Counted from the stretch's first letter, positions 9,413 through 18,896 are shown. The stretch: DNA of 64,000 nt from Luscinia megarhynchos (GCA_034336665.1 JAPFBE010000032.1:3596001-3660000), one strand, 5' to 3'. Translations and numbers: made by a program. The notes: a model not told the origin generated them from the letters alone.

Positions 9413-12124
9413 TTATAAGTCTCTGTTTGAGGGTATTCCTTTTCCTTTGCGGCGTCTTCTTTTTGAAGCAATGCTTACTTGCTTCTCATCTTCTTCTGCT
9501 GTAGCTGGGGTTTTAGGGAGAAAAGGTTTTACCCACTTTTGGGGAATCCATTGAGGTCCTGAGGGAGTTGACACACATGCATAACCTCTTCCCCAGGTTA
9601 CTAGCTCATAGGGACCTTTGATTTTCCATGTTTCTGGGTCCCTAATCAAGACTGGTGGATGCTGAGATAATTTGAACTGTTTACTGCTGTTAAAATGACG
9701 AACCACTGGAGGAGTCATATTTTCAAAAGAACAATTTAAGAAATTGATTGTGAACAAAGCTTTACAGAGCTTTTGTTGGGGAGACATCCACACAGTTGAA
9801 CTGCTTTGTCTGGCTAAAACTTGTTTGAGTGTCTGGTGTGTGCGCTCGATCACTGCTTGGCCTGTAGGGGAGTGTGGGATGCCTGTCTTATGATTCACTC
9901 CCCACTGCTGGATGAATTCCAGGAACTCCTTGGATGTGTATGCTGGGCCATTGTCTGTTTTTATTTCTCTAGGGATCCCCAAAACTGAGAAGGCTTGTAC
10001 TAGGTGTTGTTTTGCATGTACAGCCTTTTCCCCTGCATGAGCGGAGGCATAAACTGCACCTGAATATGTGTCTATACTTACATGGACATATTTGAGGCGA
10101 CCAAAACTAGGAATGTGGGTGATATCTGTTTGCCACACCTCACAGCTGCCAAGGCCCCGGGGGTTAACCCCATTACCCAGTGATGGCATGGCCTGGAGCT
10201 GGCAGTTGGGACAGGTGGCTACTATAGCCCTGGCCTGACTCCGTGTTAGCTGGAATTGACGGACCAAACCTGGTACATTCTGGTGGTATTGCTGGTGGCT
10301 CAGCTTTGCCTGTTGGAAGATGTCAGGGAGGCATGCCTTTTCTGCAGGAGCTGCAAGGGCGTCTGCCATACGGTTCCCTTCTGTGATCTCACCTGGCAAA
10401 TCCATGTGTGACCTCACATGCATTACATAGAATGGATGTTCTCTGTGCGAAACCAAAGAGATTAATTTGGACAGCAGCCTAAAGAGCTGCTCATTCTCAA
10501 TGTCTTTGAGCATTGCCTGCTCCGCTCTGGACACTACCCCAGCAACATAAGCCGAATCTGTTACCAGGTTAAGAGGCTCTGAGAACTTTTCAAAGGCTCT
10601 CACAACTGCAGCCAGTTCTGCAATCTGGGGTGACCCCTCCACAAACTCAACATCAGCTTCCCAATGCTGAGTCTGGGGATTTCTCCAAGTCATCACCGAC
10701 TTATGGGAGGCCCCCGATGCATCTGTAAACACTGTGAGTGCCTCGAGCGGTCTCCTGCTCCTCTTTTCACGAGGTATGAGGTGAAATTCCTCGTTGAACA
10801 ACTTATGAGCTGGGCTGTGAACAGATATCTGTCCACTGTAGCTGTCCAGAGATATTTGGAGGCTGGCATTGCTCTGCAGCAAATGCTCAAACATCTCTTT
10901 TGTTAACCTTTCAGGAGAATTCTTTCCCTCCCCAGAAAGTTTAACTGGCAGGTGTATGCATGTGAAATCAGAACCAGCCAGCTCACGCAGCCTCATCCTT
11001 GCTTTTTGAATTAACTGTGCCATCAGCTCTTGCGGTTGTGTAATAGTTTTGGATCTTTGGTGGGAGAGGAAGACCCATTCTATGATTAAGAGTGAGTCTC
11101 TCTGCCCCTCAATCCACTGGAATATTAACCCATGCAAGTGTGGCAGTTTCCCCAAAACAATGAATTTGAAAGGCAGTTCAGGGTGATAGCGGTGTGCCTG
11201 CCTTTCAGACAGAGCTTTCTGTACCTTTTCAATTGCAGCTTTTGCCTCAGGTGTCATTTCCCTAGGAGAAACCAGCTCTCTCTCCCCTTTCAATAAATTG
11301 AAAAGGGGTTCTAAGTCCTCATTAGTGAGGCCTAACCATGGTCTTACCCAATTCAGAGATCCACACAGGGAGTGGAGATCTGCTAAAGTTTTAGGATTAC
11401 AATTAATTTCTAATTTCTGTGGAACAATGGTCCTGGCAGTGATCTCTAGGCCCAGATACTTCCAAGGTGGCATCCTTTGAACCTTGTCATCCTGTAATTG
11501 AAATCCAGCAGAGGTTAAAACTTTAACTACTAGGTCAAGCGTGTCCTGGAGGGTGGAGTTATCAGGAGCACACACCAGCACATCATCAATGTAATGCAGA
11601 ATTATGGCTTTCTTTTTCTGTGCCCGCACCGGAGACAACAATGAAGCTACATACCACTGGCAGATAGCAGGACTACACTTCATGCCCTGTGGAAGCACTT
11701 TCCAGTGATATCTCTTCATTGGTGCCTCTCTGTTTAATGATGGTACTGAGAATGCAAACCTGGGAGCATCTTCAGGGTGTAATGGGATATGGAAAAAACA
11801 ATCTTTGATATCTATAACTGCCAATTGCCAATCTCTGGGTAACATAGTTGGAGAAGGCATCCCAGGTTGAGGAGATCCCATGTCTTGAATTACTTTATTT
11901 ATTCCCCTAAGATCATGTAATAATCTCCATTTGTCTGTTTTTGGTTTTTTTATTACAAAAATTGGAGAATTCCAGGGGCTTGTTGTTTCTACTATATGAC
12001 CTCTTGCCAATTGTTCATCTACAAGTTTTTGAAGTGCCTGTAACTTTTCCTTTCTTAACGGCCACTGTGTAGTCCAGATAGGTGTGTCACTTAGCCATGT
12101 CAGCTTCTGGACCCGGCACTCCAC
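9413..12124 (-). CDS. pol: Pol polyprotein: RT, RNase H, integrase (ERVK)
   Basis: About 903 codons without a stop, apparently full length. Numbering from a GTG at 12124 (in life the frame is entered by frameshift from pro): RT spans about 20-300, with the first catalytic Asp at 105 (AVIDIKD) and YIDD at 178-181. RNase H is near 460-595, with Asp468 (VFTDASG), Glu503 and Asp523. Integrase follows with a zinc-binding H610/H614...C638/C641 and catalytic D667, D724 and E760 in the DD35E spacing. The C-terminus is basic (KRRRRKGKG). The enzyme would copy element RNA into DNA and insert it. All expected catalytic residues can be seen, so activity is possible, but in vivo function is unknown. It lies -1 relative to pro, with a slip site at 12139-12145. 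Confidence 0.93.
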   Translation of the reverse strand: MECRVQKLTWLSDTPIWTTQWPLRKEKLQALQKLVDEQLARGHIVETTSPWNSPIFVIKKPKTDKWRLLHDLRGINKVIQDMGSPQPGMPSPTMLPRDWQLAVIDIKDCFFHIPLHPEDAPRFAFSVPSLNREAPMKRYHWKVLPQGMKCSPAICQWYVASLLSPVRAQKKKAIILHYIDDVLVCAPDNSTLQDTLDLVVKVLTSAGFQLQDDKVQRMPPWKYLGLEITARTIVPQKLEINCNPKTLADLHSLCGSLNWVRPWLGLTNEDLEPLFNLLKGERELVSPREMTPEAKAAIEKVQKALSERQAHRYHPELPFKFIVLGKLPHLHGLIFQWIEGQRDSLLIIEWVFLSHQRSKTITQPQELMAQLIQKARMRLRELAGSDFTCIHLPVKLSGEGKNSPERLTKEMFEHLLQSNASLQISLDSYSGQISVHSPAHKLFNEEFHLIPREKRSRRPLEALTVFTDASGASHKSVMTWRNPQTQHWEADVEFVEGSPQIAELAAVVRAFEKFSEPLNLVTDSAYVAGVVSRAEQAMLKDIENEQLFRLLSKLISLVSHREHPFYVMHVRSHMDLPGEITEGNRMADALAAPAEKACLPDIFQQAKLSHQQYHQNVPGLVRQFQLTRSQARAIVATCPNCQLQAMPSLGNGVNPRGLGSCEVWQTDITHIPSFGRLKYVHVSIDTYSGAVYASAHAGEKAVHAKQHLVQAFSVLGIPREIKTDNGPAYTSKEFLEFIQQWGVNHKTGIPHSPTGQAVIERTHQTLKQVLARQSSSTVWMSPQQKLCKALFTINFLNCSFENMTPPVVRHFNSSKQFKLSQHPPVLIRDPETWKIKGPYELVTWGRGYACVSTPSGPQWIPQKWVKPFLPKTPATAEEDEKQVSIASKRRRRKGKGIPSNRDL

Positions 12125-12135
12125 GGTGGCCGCTT

Positions 12136-12996
12136 CTAAAAATCCTGGGGAGTTTTTGGAATTATCATTTTAACTCCCCATTGTGACATGGAATCTCTTC
12201 CCCACAGGGGACACTTATAATCTATTACAAACGGACGAACACTGGCCAATTTGCCATCCGGTCCCTCAATTTGTACAATCTGTTTTGATATTTGCGCTAA
12301 TTTAATACCACCGATGCCCTGAATGTGCCCTGCCACAGGTTGTAATTTCCAATGTGAAGGCCACATCTTTTCAGGTATTATGGTTACATCAGAACCTGTA
12401 TCCAAAACACCCTTCACATGTAGATGGTCTGTTCCATGTGTCATGTTGCATGCTAGAGAAGGCTTTTCCTCCTTCACTGTCTCTGCCCAGTAAACCTCTG
12501 GTGATTTATTATCTGCTGTGATATTTGCTGGAATAGGAAAAGCTTGTGCCAGTACTTGTCCCTCACCCAAATAGAAAGGTGCTTGTGGACAACGAGCTAA
12601 TATGATAACACCAGATATATTCCCCTTGATGATCATAGGAGCTATTTCAATTTCTGAGGGTGTGTGTGCTGTGTCTCCCACAACAAAATACTCACTCTCC
12701 ATGTGGCAAACTGTCATATCAATTAAAGGACTCGAGATGTCCACTGTAATGATGGTCCACTCAGCAGATCTGAAATGAAAACCTTTGGTAGTTTGTAGCC
12801 TAATACGGCCACAGAACTGCCTGACTTTGTTAGGAGAACATTTAACATTTACATTATCTGTCATACCCACATTGTCCATCCCATCCTCCCCCCTTGCTTT
12901 TAAGAGAGAGGCTTTTGCTACAGTATAGCCTGCAGAATTTATATCTTGGCGCGCTATGGTGTTTAAGGCAGGCCCGCGCCTCAGTTCTAGTTTTTT
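12136..12996 (-). CDS. pro: dUTPase/protease polyprotein segment (ERVK)
   Basis: The frame is open from the gag frameshift site to a TAG at 12136, about 285 codons. The N-terminal half follows the dUTPase position of betaretroviruses (an NSAGYTVA-like start at about 12935-12950 and a GEGQVLAQAFPIP-like segment), though its catalytic motifs look eroded. The C-terminal half is an aspartic protease with the active-site motif LDTGSDVTIIP at about 12373-12405. The protease would act as a dimer to cut Gag and Gag-Pol during particle maturation. No independent start is expected, because entry is by -1 frameshifting from gag; the first ATG in this frame is only at 12879. Confidence 0.88.
   Translation of the reverse strand, partial: KKLELRRGPALNTIARQDINSAGYTVAKASLLKARGEDGMDNVGMTDNVNVKCSPNKVRQFCGRIRLQTTKGFHFRSAEWTIITVDISSPLIDMTVCHMESEYFVVGDTAHTPSEIEIAPMIIKGNISGVIILARCPQAPFYLGEGQVLAQAFPIPANITADNKSPEVYWAETVKEEKPSLACNMTHGTDHLHVKGVLDTGSDVTIIPEKMWPSHWKLQPVAGHIQGIGGIKLAQISKQIVQIEGPDGKLASVRPFVIDYKCPLWGRDSMSQWGVKMIIPKTPQDF
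12139..12145 (-). promoter_or_regulatory. Candidate pro-pol -1 frameshift heptamer GGATTTT
   Basis: On the minus strand, GGATTTT is in the X XXY YYZ register of the pro frame and is followed directly by the pro stop TAG (12136-12138). Slipping back one base enters the pol frame, which is open from here. GGAUUUN-type heptamers serve at the pro-pol junction of known betaretroviruses. Confidence 0.75.
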
Positions 12997-14696
12997 TGTT
13001 TGCTGATTTTATTCTGTTTCCTGCTTTGAGGACAGTCCCTAGCAAAATGTCCTTGCTGCTGACACTGGAAACAGGTGCTCTTCTTCAGCTGCTGCGATGA
13101 TAACTGCGGCTTCTTCATCCATGGTGGATCAGGTCCCGGAGGCTCAGGAGGTGCTGGACTTGGTATTCTCTGTGGAACACTGAACAATTCTGCTCTCCGG
13201 GTGCAAGCTTCAATCATCTGTGCTAGCGTTGGTTCTGGGTACAGTGGCAGGCTTAGAATGACTCTGCGACAGGCGTCATTGGCGTTTTTCTCTGCTAATT
13301 CCTTAATCAGTTCTGCCTGCATGGCTGGATTCTGTACCTGGCGTTCCACCTGTGTCTTCAAACGATCTATAAAACTCAAAAAATTCTCAGAAGGATATTG
13401 TTTAATATTTACATAACTAGAAGTTACTTCAACAGATGGCAATTTGATAAAAGCCTGTTCAGCTACCTCAGAAACCTTATCTAAAATAAATTTAGACAAT
13501 AACCGAGTTTGCTTCTCAGGACAATGTATTTCCCCCTCCCCACATAAATGGTCTAATGTAATTTCATTACCATCAGAGTCTTTGGAATGTTCAGGATTTT
13601 TGTGAAGCTCTGTTAAAAGACTGCTTAAAGAACGTTTCCAAACATTAAACCACAATTCATATTCAGCAGGGGTTAGCAAACACCTGAAAAGGTCTTTTAA
13701 ATCATGTGGAACTAGTTCATTTGATGTAAAAGTTGCTCTTATCATTCCCTTAAATATGGCACTTTGCCTCCCAAACTCCCTTTGTACCTTGCAAATTTCT
13801 TTTTTATCTTGGTATGGTAGTGGTTGGTAGCTTCTTTTACCGTTCCTTTTACCTAAATAAACAACTGGTGCTGCTTCAAAAACCTGGTGAGATTCAGGGT
13901 TAGTCAGTGAGTTAGGGGTTAATTGTTTGTGTGTCTCTGCGGGTGGATTCTGTGTACCTGGAACACGTGCTTCCCCTCCCCCTCCCTCTGCGGCCGCACT
14001 CCTGGTGCTTCCATTGTTCTGCGTGCCGGTGTTAGAAAAAGCGTTAGAAAGCGGTATAGCTTGGAAAGATGGGTTACAATAACCAGGAAAATATTGAGCA
14101 GAAACGGGAGGTGGATGTAGGAATGGATTATTGGAAGAAAAAGGCATAGTATTAGAATTTACTACAGGTTTTTCCCCTTGCACTAGAGAAGGGCGATTTT
14201 GTAAACTAGGTTGTTGAGAGTGCAATAGCGACAGAGGAGGAGACAATGCTAAGTTTGTAGCACCTTGTTCAGGAGATTCGAATTCTGTGTATTTTGGAGG
14301 AACGTTAGTATTAGTAGTTTCTGGAGATATTTCTGATTTCTCTTTTAATTCAGGGACAGGAGGTTCCGAATTAGGTAAAGAGGGTTGTAAAGAATTTTCC
14401 TGTGGTTGATTTTTGTTCTCCAATTGTGATAATTGTTTGTGAATATTCAAAAATATAGGCAAAAATAAAGCAACAGTGGTATCGCCTTTCTGAATTTTAG
14501 AAGTTAATAAATCTCCGACACTGTCCCAAAATAAAATAGATTTGATATTTTGCTTTTCAAATTCCATAACTTCTCGTGACAACCACTTAACAAACTTTCT
14601 AATTTGTTTCTTAGAAATTACAACATGCTGTGCATCTAACATTTCTTTAAGCTGAGAAATAATACTCTTTTGTTGTGCTGAAACATTCGCCCCCAT
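12987..14696 (-). CDS. gag: Gag polyprotein (ERVK)
   Basis: The structural precursor of particles, 569 codons, uninterrupted. I place the start at the ATG at 14696 rather than 57 bases upstream, because it gives MGANVS, an N-myristoylation signal as expected for membrane-targeting matrix. Order: matrix about 1-110; a Pro/Gln/Ser-rich linker with a PPKY late-domain-like motif at 133-136; capsid about 277-515, including the major homology region near 'KQYPSENFLSFIDRL'; and one CCHC zinc knuckle (CFQCQQQGHFARDC, about 541-554) in nucleocapsid. Two knuckles are common in the genus, so one is a minor oddity. The frame ends on the slippery heptamer leading to pro. Confidence 0.93.
   Translation of the reverse strand: MGANVSAQQKSIISQLKEMLDAQHVVISKKQIRKFVKWLSREVMEFEKQNIKSILFWDSVGDLLTSKIQKGDTTVALFLPIFLNIHKQLSQLENKNQPQENSLQPSLPNSEPPVPELKEKSEISPETTNTNVPPKYTEFESPEQGATNLALSPPLSLLHSQQPSLQNRPSLVQGEKPVVNSNTMPFSSNNPFLHPPPVSAQYFPGYCNPSFQAIPLSNAFSNTGTQNNGSTRSAAAEGGGGEARVPGTQNPPAETHKQLTPNSLTNPESHQVFEAAPVVYLGKRNGKRSYQPLPYQDKKEICKVQREFGRQSAIFKGMIRATFTSNELVPHDLKDLFRCLLTPAEYELWFNVWKRSLSSLLTELHKNPEHSKDSDGNEITLDHLCGEGEIHCPEKQTRLLSKFILDKVSEVAEQAFIKLPSVEVTSSYVNIKQYPSENFLSFIDRLKTQVERQVQNPAMQAELIKELAEKNANDACRRVILSLPLYPEPTLAQMIEACTRRAELFSVPQRIPSPAPPEPPGPDPPWMKKPQLSSQQLKKSTCFQCQQQGHFARDCPQSRKQNKISKQKN
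12990..12996 (-). promoter_or_regulatory. gag-pro -1 frameshift heptamer AAAAAAC
   Basis: On the minus strand the last gag codons are CAA AAA AAC TAG, placing A AAA AAC exactly in the slippery register directly before the gag stop. The same heptamer is used at the gag-pro junction of mouse mammary tumour virus. The -1 frame is open and continues into the dUTPase/protease. I did not identify a downstream pseudoknot by eye. Confidence 0.85.
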
Positions 14697-15294
14697 TTCG
14701 ATGTTATAAAACAAAATGCACGATTCCCTGTCTTTTACAGAAAAGTTACACAATAGCAGTCCGTTTGCAAAACCCAGGTGGGGGTGCTGGGCTTTATTAC
14801 TACACGTGGTTACGCGTAATAGCTACACAGGACGGTCCCGGAGCAATCCCACTGCAGGGAAAGCTCTGGCGCCCGTGCCTACGCCAATACCGCCACACAC
14901 GCCAGGCAGAGCCGGCTGAGCACGTGTGCTGCCGGGCGGGATTGCCACACCGCCCACGCGCTCCCCGCTCCACGCTGGGACTGCCGCCGCTGCTCCCCGC
15001 GGGGTACCAACCTCCCCCCACGAGTCTGAGCTAATCCGCCCGAAAACCCCCCTCCCCTGTCCTTCGGGGATACCGTGGGGTTACCTTTTTAAGACGGAAA
15101 GCGGTCTCGCCAGTAACACTGCAAAAGTTCCAATCCAAAGACGGCCTCTCCGAGTCCGCGAAGAAGTTGCCCGTCTCACCCTGCCGCGTTCGGGGCTGGT
15201 AAAAACCGCTCCAACCACGGAGGTAGTTGATCAACCTAACCGGCCTTTAAAGTCCTAAAACTGGGACTTCAGGCAAAATGGGGTCTAAAATTAA
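14697..15294 (-). promoter_or_regulatory. 5' untranslated leader of the ERVK provirus
   Basis: About 600 bases between the primer-binding site and gag, GC-rich in its middle (14860-15070). The packaging signal and any splice donor should lie here. No protein-coding signal was seen. Confidence 0.7.
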
Positions 15295-15313
15295 GCCCCA
15301 CGGTCGGGCGCCA
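15295..15313 (-). promoter_or_regulatory. Primer-binding site, tRNA-Lys type (ERVK)
   Basis: Two bases inside the right LTR the minus strand reads TGGCGCCCGACCGTGGGGC. This matches the complement of the tRNA-Lys(CTT) 3' end except for one substitution and one inserted base in the middle. A Lys primer is the hallmark of the ERVK class. Confidence 0.85.
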
Positions 15314-15315
15314 AC

Positions 15316-15697
15316 TGCTAAAACGATTCTTTGTCTTTTCCTAATAACTTAAGATAAGACAATGTCTGTTTTAGCATGGATGGAAAAGGATTACAAAAGA
15401 GGCTCTTCCTTATGTCAGCTTTATTCTAAGGCGATGGCGTGGCCGATGGATGGAGGAGGAAAGAGGAAGGAGAGAGATCTCCCCTGGGTCTTCAGGAGAG
15501 GGAATGGGGGGTGGCCTTGGCTAGCAGCCAATGGGATAAGGACACAGGGGGATTGGATCAGGATACAGGAAGTCCCGGTAGGGTGCAATGTCACAGTGGA
15601 AGGTCACAGGAAGGGAGACATGAACTGGGAGCTAGCCGGAAGGAGATGGCCAGGTTTGTTGATTCATTCCTTCAATCTCATTTATTGAATTACAACA
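15316..15697 (-). promoter_or_regulatory. ERVK 5' LTR (right end on the + strand)
   Basis: 382 bp, TGCTAAAACG...TTACAACA on the plus strand, the same length as its partner at 8613-8994. On the minus strand it would carry the promoter and drive gag-pro-pol. A CCAAT-type element lies at about 15526-15532 (CAGCCAATGGG on the plus strand). Confidence 0.93.
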
Positions 15698-16309
15698 CCC
15701 CCCCTGACGAGGTGGCCGAGAAATCCTCAGTAACAGAAGGAACTGTAAAAAATCTGGCAATAACAGAAACTGAGAGCTTGGGTAGCAGCTACAACAAACC
15801 TGCCTTGGTAATTAAAGTAGCCCCTGCTTTCTCCCCCAAACAACCTTTGTTGACTAATTCTTTGTTCACTAATGTTTCTGCTGAACAAATTATTGCTGGG
15901 GAACGGGGTGGCTCGGGTTGGGGCGCTGATGGTTATTTGGAGTGTTTTGCAGCTTGAAGTGAGGAGTGCCTCCTTTGTTTGCAACTACACTGACTCTTAT
16001 CCTGTGTTTAAAGGAGGTACAGAGTGGCTCCCTTTTTTGGCAGCAAAATGATTAGGAAGTTAGTAGAATTCCAGTCTGCGTTACATGCTGAATAGTTCCA
16101 TCCTTTTGACCTCCTGCCTCTTTGTGGCAGATTCTGTTGTGTTTACTTTTCACAGAATAACGCCATGGAACATGAAGATTAATTGCTGAATCCCTCATGG
16201 AACCTGTATACAATTATGGCACAGGACCTTACAGCTATGTTTTATTTTGTGAGACTCAAAATCAAAATTGATCTGTTGTACAATTTTCCCATAAAATTAT
16301 GTGTACTAA
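15698..16309 (+). pseudogene. env: ERV-A remnant, probably env surface region
   Basis: ERV-A resumes here after the ERVK insertion. A frame of about 85 codons (to 15957) is acidic and Ser/Thr-rich (EKSSVTEGTVKNLAITETES). Further broken frames around 16040-16310 have cysteine- and aromatic-rich stretches like an envelope surface domain. By position, before a recognisable TM-like segment at 17000-17770, this is probably the env 5' part. There are several stops and no intact reading frame. Confidence 0.4.
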
Positions 16310-16745
16310 TGTAGAAGATGCTACTCCCCCCAAAGTATACCGATGAGATTCCATCCCATGACACAAAGAAATTCCTTGGAACAAGACTCCCCCTTCCTTA
16401 TCAAAAACCCTGTTATCTCTTAGGATTTCTATTGGCTCTTAAAGTCACAAGTTAATTGATCCTTTTCTTAGTTAGAGTTTTAAGATAATTGGTTAGTTTG
16501 TAATTTGTAGTTTTATTGGTTAGAAACTCAATCCTCTGGAAACCTATATAAACCCTTTGTTATCTGATGTAATTAGACCATTGTTAGCATTTCCCTTCGA
16601 AGACAATAAAGTTATCTTCGGAACCTTTGCTGCACGGTCTTAGCCTTTTACACTTCGCTAGTCAGTAGCTGTGGGTTCTGTAGCCGGGGTTCAGAGATAT
16701 CTGGACTCAGGGCAGCAGACCCCGGAGTTGGAAAGCACCCAACTT
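16310..16745 (+). repeat. Probable solo LTR inside ERV-A env
   Basis: A promoter-like segment: CCAAT-type boxes (ATTGGTT at 16489-16495 and 16517-16523), TATA (CTATATAAACC, about 16543-16553) and polyadenylation signal (CAATAAAG, about 16604) about 50-60 bases later. This is the order of U3-R. Env-like sequence is present on both sides. No clear target duplication was found, so both ends are approximate. Confidence 0.55.
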
Positions 16746-17778
16746 AAAAACAGCTACATAGTAAAAACAATATAAAATACTGAGGGGAACTTGATGTTAA
16801 TGTTGCAACACCTACTACCCAACCGCCGGTTATACTGAGCCTGAAAATTTTTGAAATTGGACCCTAGGTAATTCGGAAAACCGGCCAACAACAAATATTG
16901 TTTAATTCCGCATGGTCTTTTAAACAACTCAAATTGCCAATGCAAAACAATGTCTCAGTAATTTAGCCAGCTTGTTCACCTTTTCTAGGGATGGACAACC
17001 TGGTTGCAAAAGGAGGATCCTTTCAAGAAACAAACGAGAGACATAACCAGTGTTGTGGGAACAAGATTGGGAATTTTGAATAGTATTGATTTAGAAGTAT
17101 TAATGAATAAATTGGCTAACATTTTTTAGCTCTCTGCTGTATCCAGGCTCTATTGTGGATGCAGTCAGTTGCTGCCTCAATTGTACGAGAAGTCGAGGAA
17201 GCCACTTTTCCTACTGAAATTCGGAGAATAATTTGGGATAATGTCCATGATTTTGAAAAAGAATTCCAATCCTGGTGAAACTACTACCCCAGCATAAACA
17301 CAGCCACAGCCTTACACTGACCATATGTACATTCAATATTCCCTCTCATTGCATTAGGCCTGAATCATGACGGAGCTATTCTGTATCCTTTTGAGCATAG
17401 AGAATGGGCCCATCAAATTGGTGAAAAGTAACTAACTATTAATTTGGAAACTTACATCGTCTGGGAACAACAAGGGTTTATCTGTGAAAGTAATGCAATC
17501 AGAGCTCAAGATATTTTGCTTAGACACAGAATAGAATGTCTGTAACTTTGAAAGTTATCCAAAGGAGATTCCTGAAACACTACTGGGGTATATGGGCAAT
17601 GGGTGTGCATGCTTTAAAACTCCTTGTGATAGTATTTTCATAGAAGATTTTGGTAGTGAGTACTAAAAATCATTTAAATCTTTGTGTCTGTAACTTTACT
17701 AAAATTGCTGTTTTAATTAGAAAATTGCTTGTTTTAAAATCGCTTATTTTAGTTGTGTTGTATTTTAAAATTAAATCG
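16746..17778 (+). pseudogene. env: env-like remnant of ERV-A (homologous to 50606-52080)
   Basis: Stops and frameshifts interrupt a sequence clearly related to the ERV-E env at 50840-51830. The shared order is a glycine-rich GTGLGVLNSIDLEVLMNK-like helix start (about 17050-17110), CIQAQLWMQSVAASIVREVE-like text (about 17140-17200), FPTEIRRIIWDNVHDFEKEF (about 17209-17270), and a LGLNHDGAILYPFEHREW-like segment (about 17355-17410). It ends near CVCNFTKI (17680-17705). The long helix with conserved QAQ fits a retroviral TM ectodomain. It is non-coding now. Confidence 0.65.
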
Positions 17779-18461
17779 GGCCAAGGACTGTTTGTGACTG
17801 TGCCTGGTGCTTGTCATGGTACGCTGCAGGGTACTGGTTATCGCACCCTGTCCCCTCACCTGCGTCATGGGGCTACGATCTCCTCATACAATAGTCCATA
17901 AATCTCCCCACCTTTTGGCCAGAGGCCACTCGCTTTGGAAAAGAACTATAAAAAGTGACTTTCTTAGAGAAGACTTCGAGATCTCTTTCTCCCCAATGGA
18001 TTGAGGAGTGGATGTGTAACTCTAGTCTATTACTGCATATATGTGAACTGACCTTTCCTAAACATTAGGAAGGGAAAAACCTGCACAGGTTGTGTGTCTG
18101 TCTTTCCTGAAATAAGGGGGGGGAAACTGCGTTGGATGTGTATGCATGAATACTAACCTCTCCTAAAGGGTTAGGAGGGGGTACCGCGCAGGCTGTGTGT
18201 CTACCTGCCCTGAGTAAGGGGGGGAAAACTGCGTAGGGTGTGTGCGCATGTGTACGACCACGAGCATGCGTCCCATCTGTTGGTAGCTATATCCCATCCT
18301 TTCTTTCTCTCACCCTCTCTCTCTCTCTCTCTCTCTTTGGCACTCAATAAACTGCATTACTGCTTTCTGCTAAACAAACCTGAGTCCCTTGCTTTTGTCT
18401 TTTGCACCCTGGGGTCGAAAGAACCATCACGACTCCCGCTCGGGTTGAGCGGATCGTGACA
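17779..18461 (+). promoter_or_regulatory. ERV-A 3' LTR, 5'-truncated and interrupted by leader sequence
   Basis: The copy starts inside U3 (at GGGCCAAGGACTGTTTGTG) and follows the LTR-A sequence through the TATA box (about 17947) to GGATTGAGGA at about 18006. The next 247 bp match the leader repeats at about 7155-7400. LTR sequence then resumes at CGACCACGAG (18254) and continues through (CT)n, AATAAA (about 18347) and GATCGTGACA at 18461. In the 5' LTR only about 14 bases separate those two points. The block thus sits in R, between cap site and poly(A) signal. Confidence 0.8.
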
Positions 18462-18466
18462 CATGG

Positions 18467-18896
18467 TATGCTGTAGCATTCTGTTCCTGCACTTGTTTGT
18501 TGGAGCACCGATCTCCGCATACAATAGTCCATAAATCTCCCAGTTTTTTGGCCAGAGGCCACTCGCTTTGGAAAAGGACTATAAAAAGTGACTTTCCTGA
18601 AGAAGACTTTCGAGATCTCCCCACGGACGGAAGACACATCTATTGGCTGGGCCACGAGGACGAGGACATCGTCCGATCTGTTGGTAGCTATTCTCCCTTC
18701 CTCCTCTTTCTCTCTCTTTTTACTTTATTTCCTTTACATCTGTCCCCTCTATTGCAAACTGAGTTGTTGGCACTCAATAAAGTGCATTGCTGTTGTTGTT
18801 GAATAAAGCTTTAGTCCTCCTGCTGTTTGTCTTTTGCACCCTGGGATCAAACTAACCATCACAACTCCCGGCTTCGAGTTGGAGCAGATCGTGACA
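18467..18896 (+). mobile_element. 3' piece of the older LTR-A, split by ERV-A
   Basis: Continues the LTR begun at 6008-6181, from TATGCTGTAGC, through ACTATAAAAAGTG (about 18580-18592), a CT-rich R, CAATAAAGTGC (about 18776) and a diverged U5 ending GATCGTGACA at 18896. It differs from the flanking ERV-A LTR far more than expected of a tandem duplicate, consistent with being the older target. Confidence 0.8.

Larger units (their letters stand above)
8613..15697 (-). mobile_element. ERVK-like provirus, gag-pro-pol open, env deleted; TSD CCCCCC
   Basis: A 7,085-bp provirus on the minus strand, flanked by six C residues on each side (8607-8612 and 15698-15703). It has two 382-bp LTRs, a tRNA-Lys-type primer-binding site next to the right LTR, a polypurine tract next to the left LTR, and gag, pro/dUTPase and pol in the betaretroviral order with two -1 frameshift heptamers. 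By eye the LTRs differ at about 9 of 382 positions (about 2.4%), so the insertion is moderately recent. Six-base duplication, Lys primer, single-sided env loss and pol motifs all fit ERVK. It inserted into the remains of ERV-A and is the best-preserved element in the window. Confidence 0.95.
6182..18461 (+). mobile_element. ERV-A: degenerate ERV1-like provirus, TSD CATGG
   Basis: The provirus is bounded by CATGG target-site copies at 6177-6181 and 18462-18466. In order it has a 5' LTR, a leader with repeats, a gag remnant, a short RT fragment, an env-like remnant and a rearranged 3' LTR. It is interrupted by the ERVK provirus (8613-15697) and probably by an LTR near 16310-16745. Assignment to class I (gamma/epsilon-like) rests on the RT fragment and env layout and is tentative. 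LTR-A copies here and at 60858 both make 5-bp duplications. Most of gag and pol is deleted, so the element cannot encode its own replication proteins. Confidence 0.8.

Noticed and set aside
15706..15720. GACGAGGTGGCCGAG, identical to the first 15 bases of tRNA-Ser(GCT)
   Set aside because: The following bases do not continue as a tRNA (no anticodon arm or T arm), and the segment lies in an ERV-A coding remnant next to the ERVK junction. Treated as chance.
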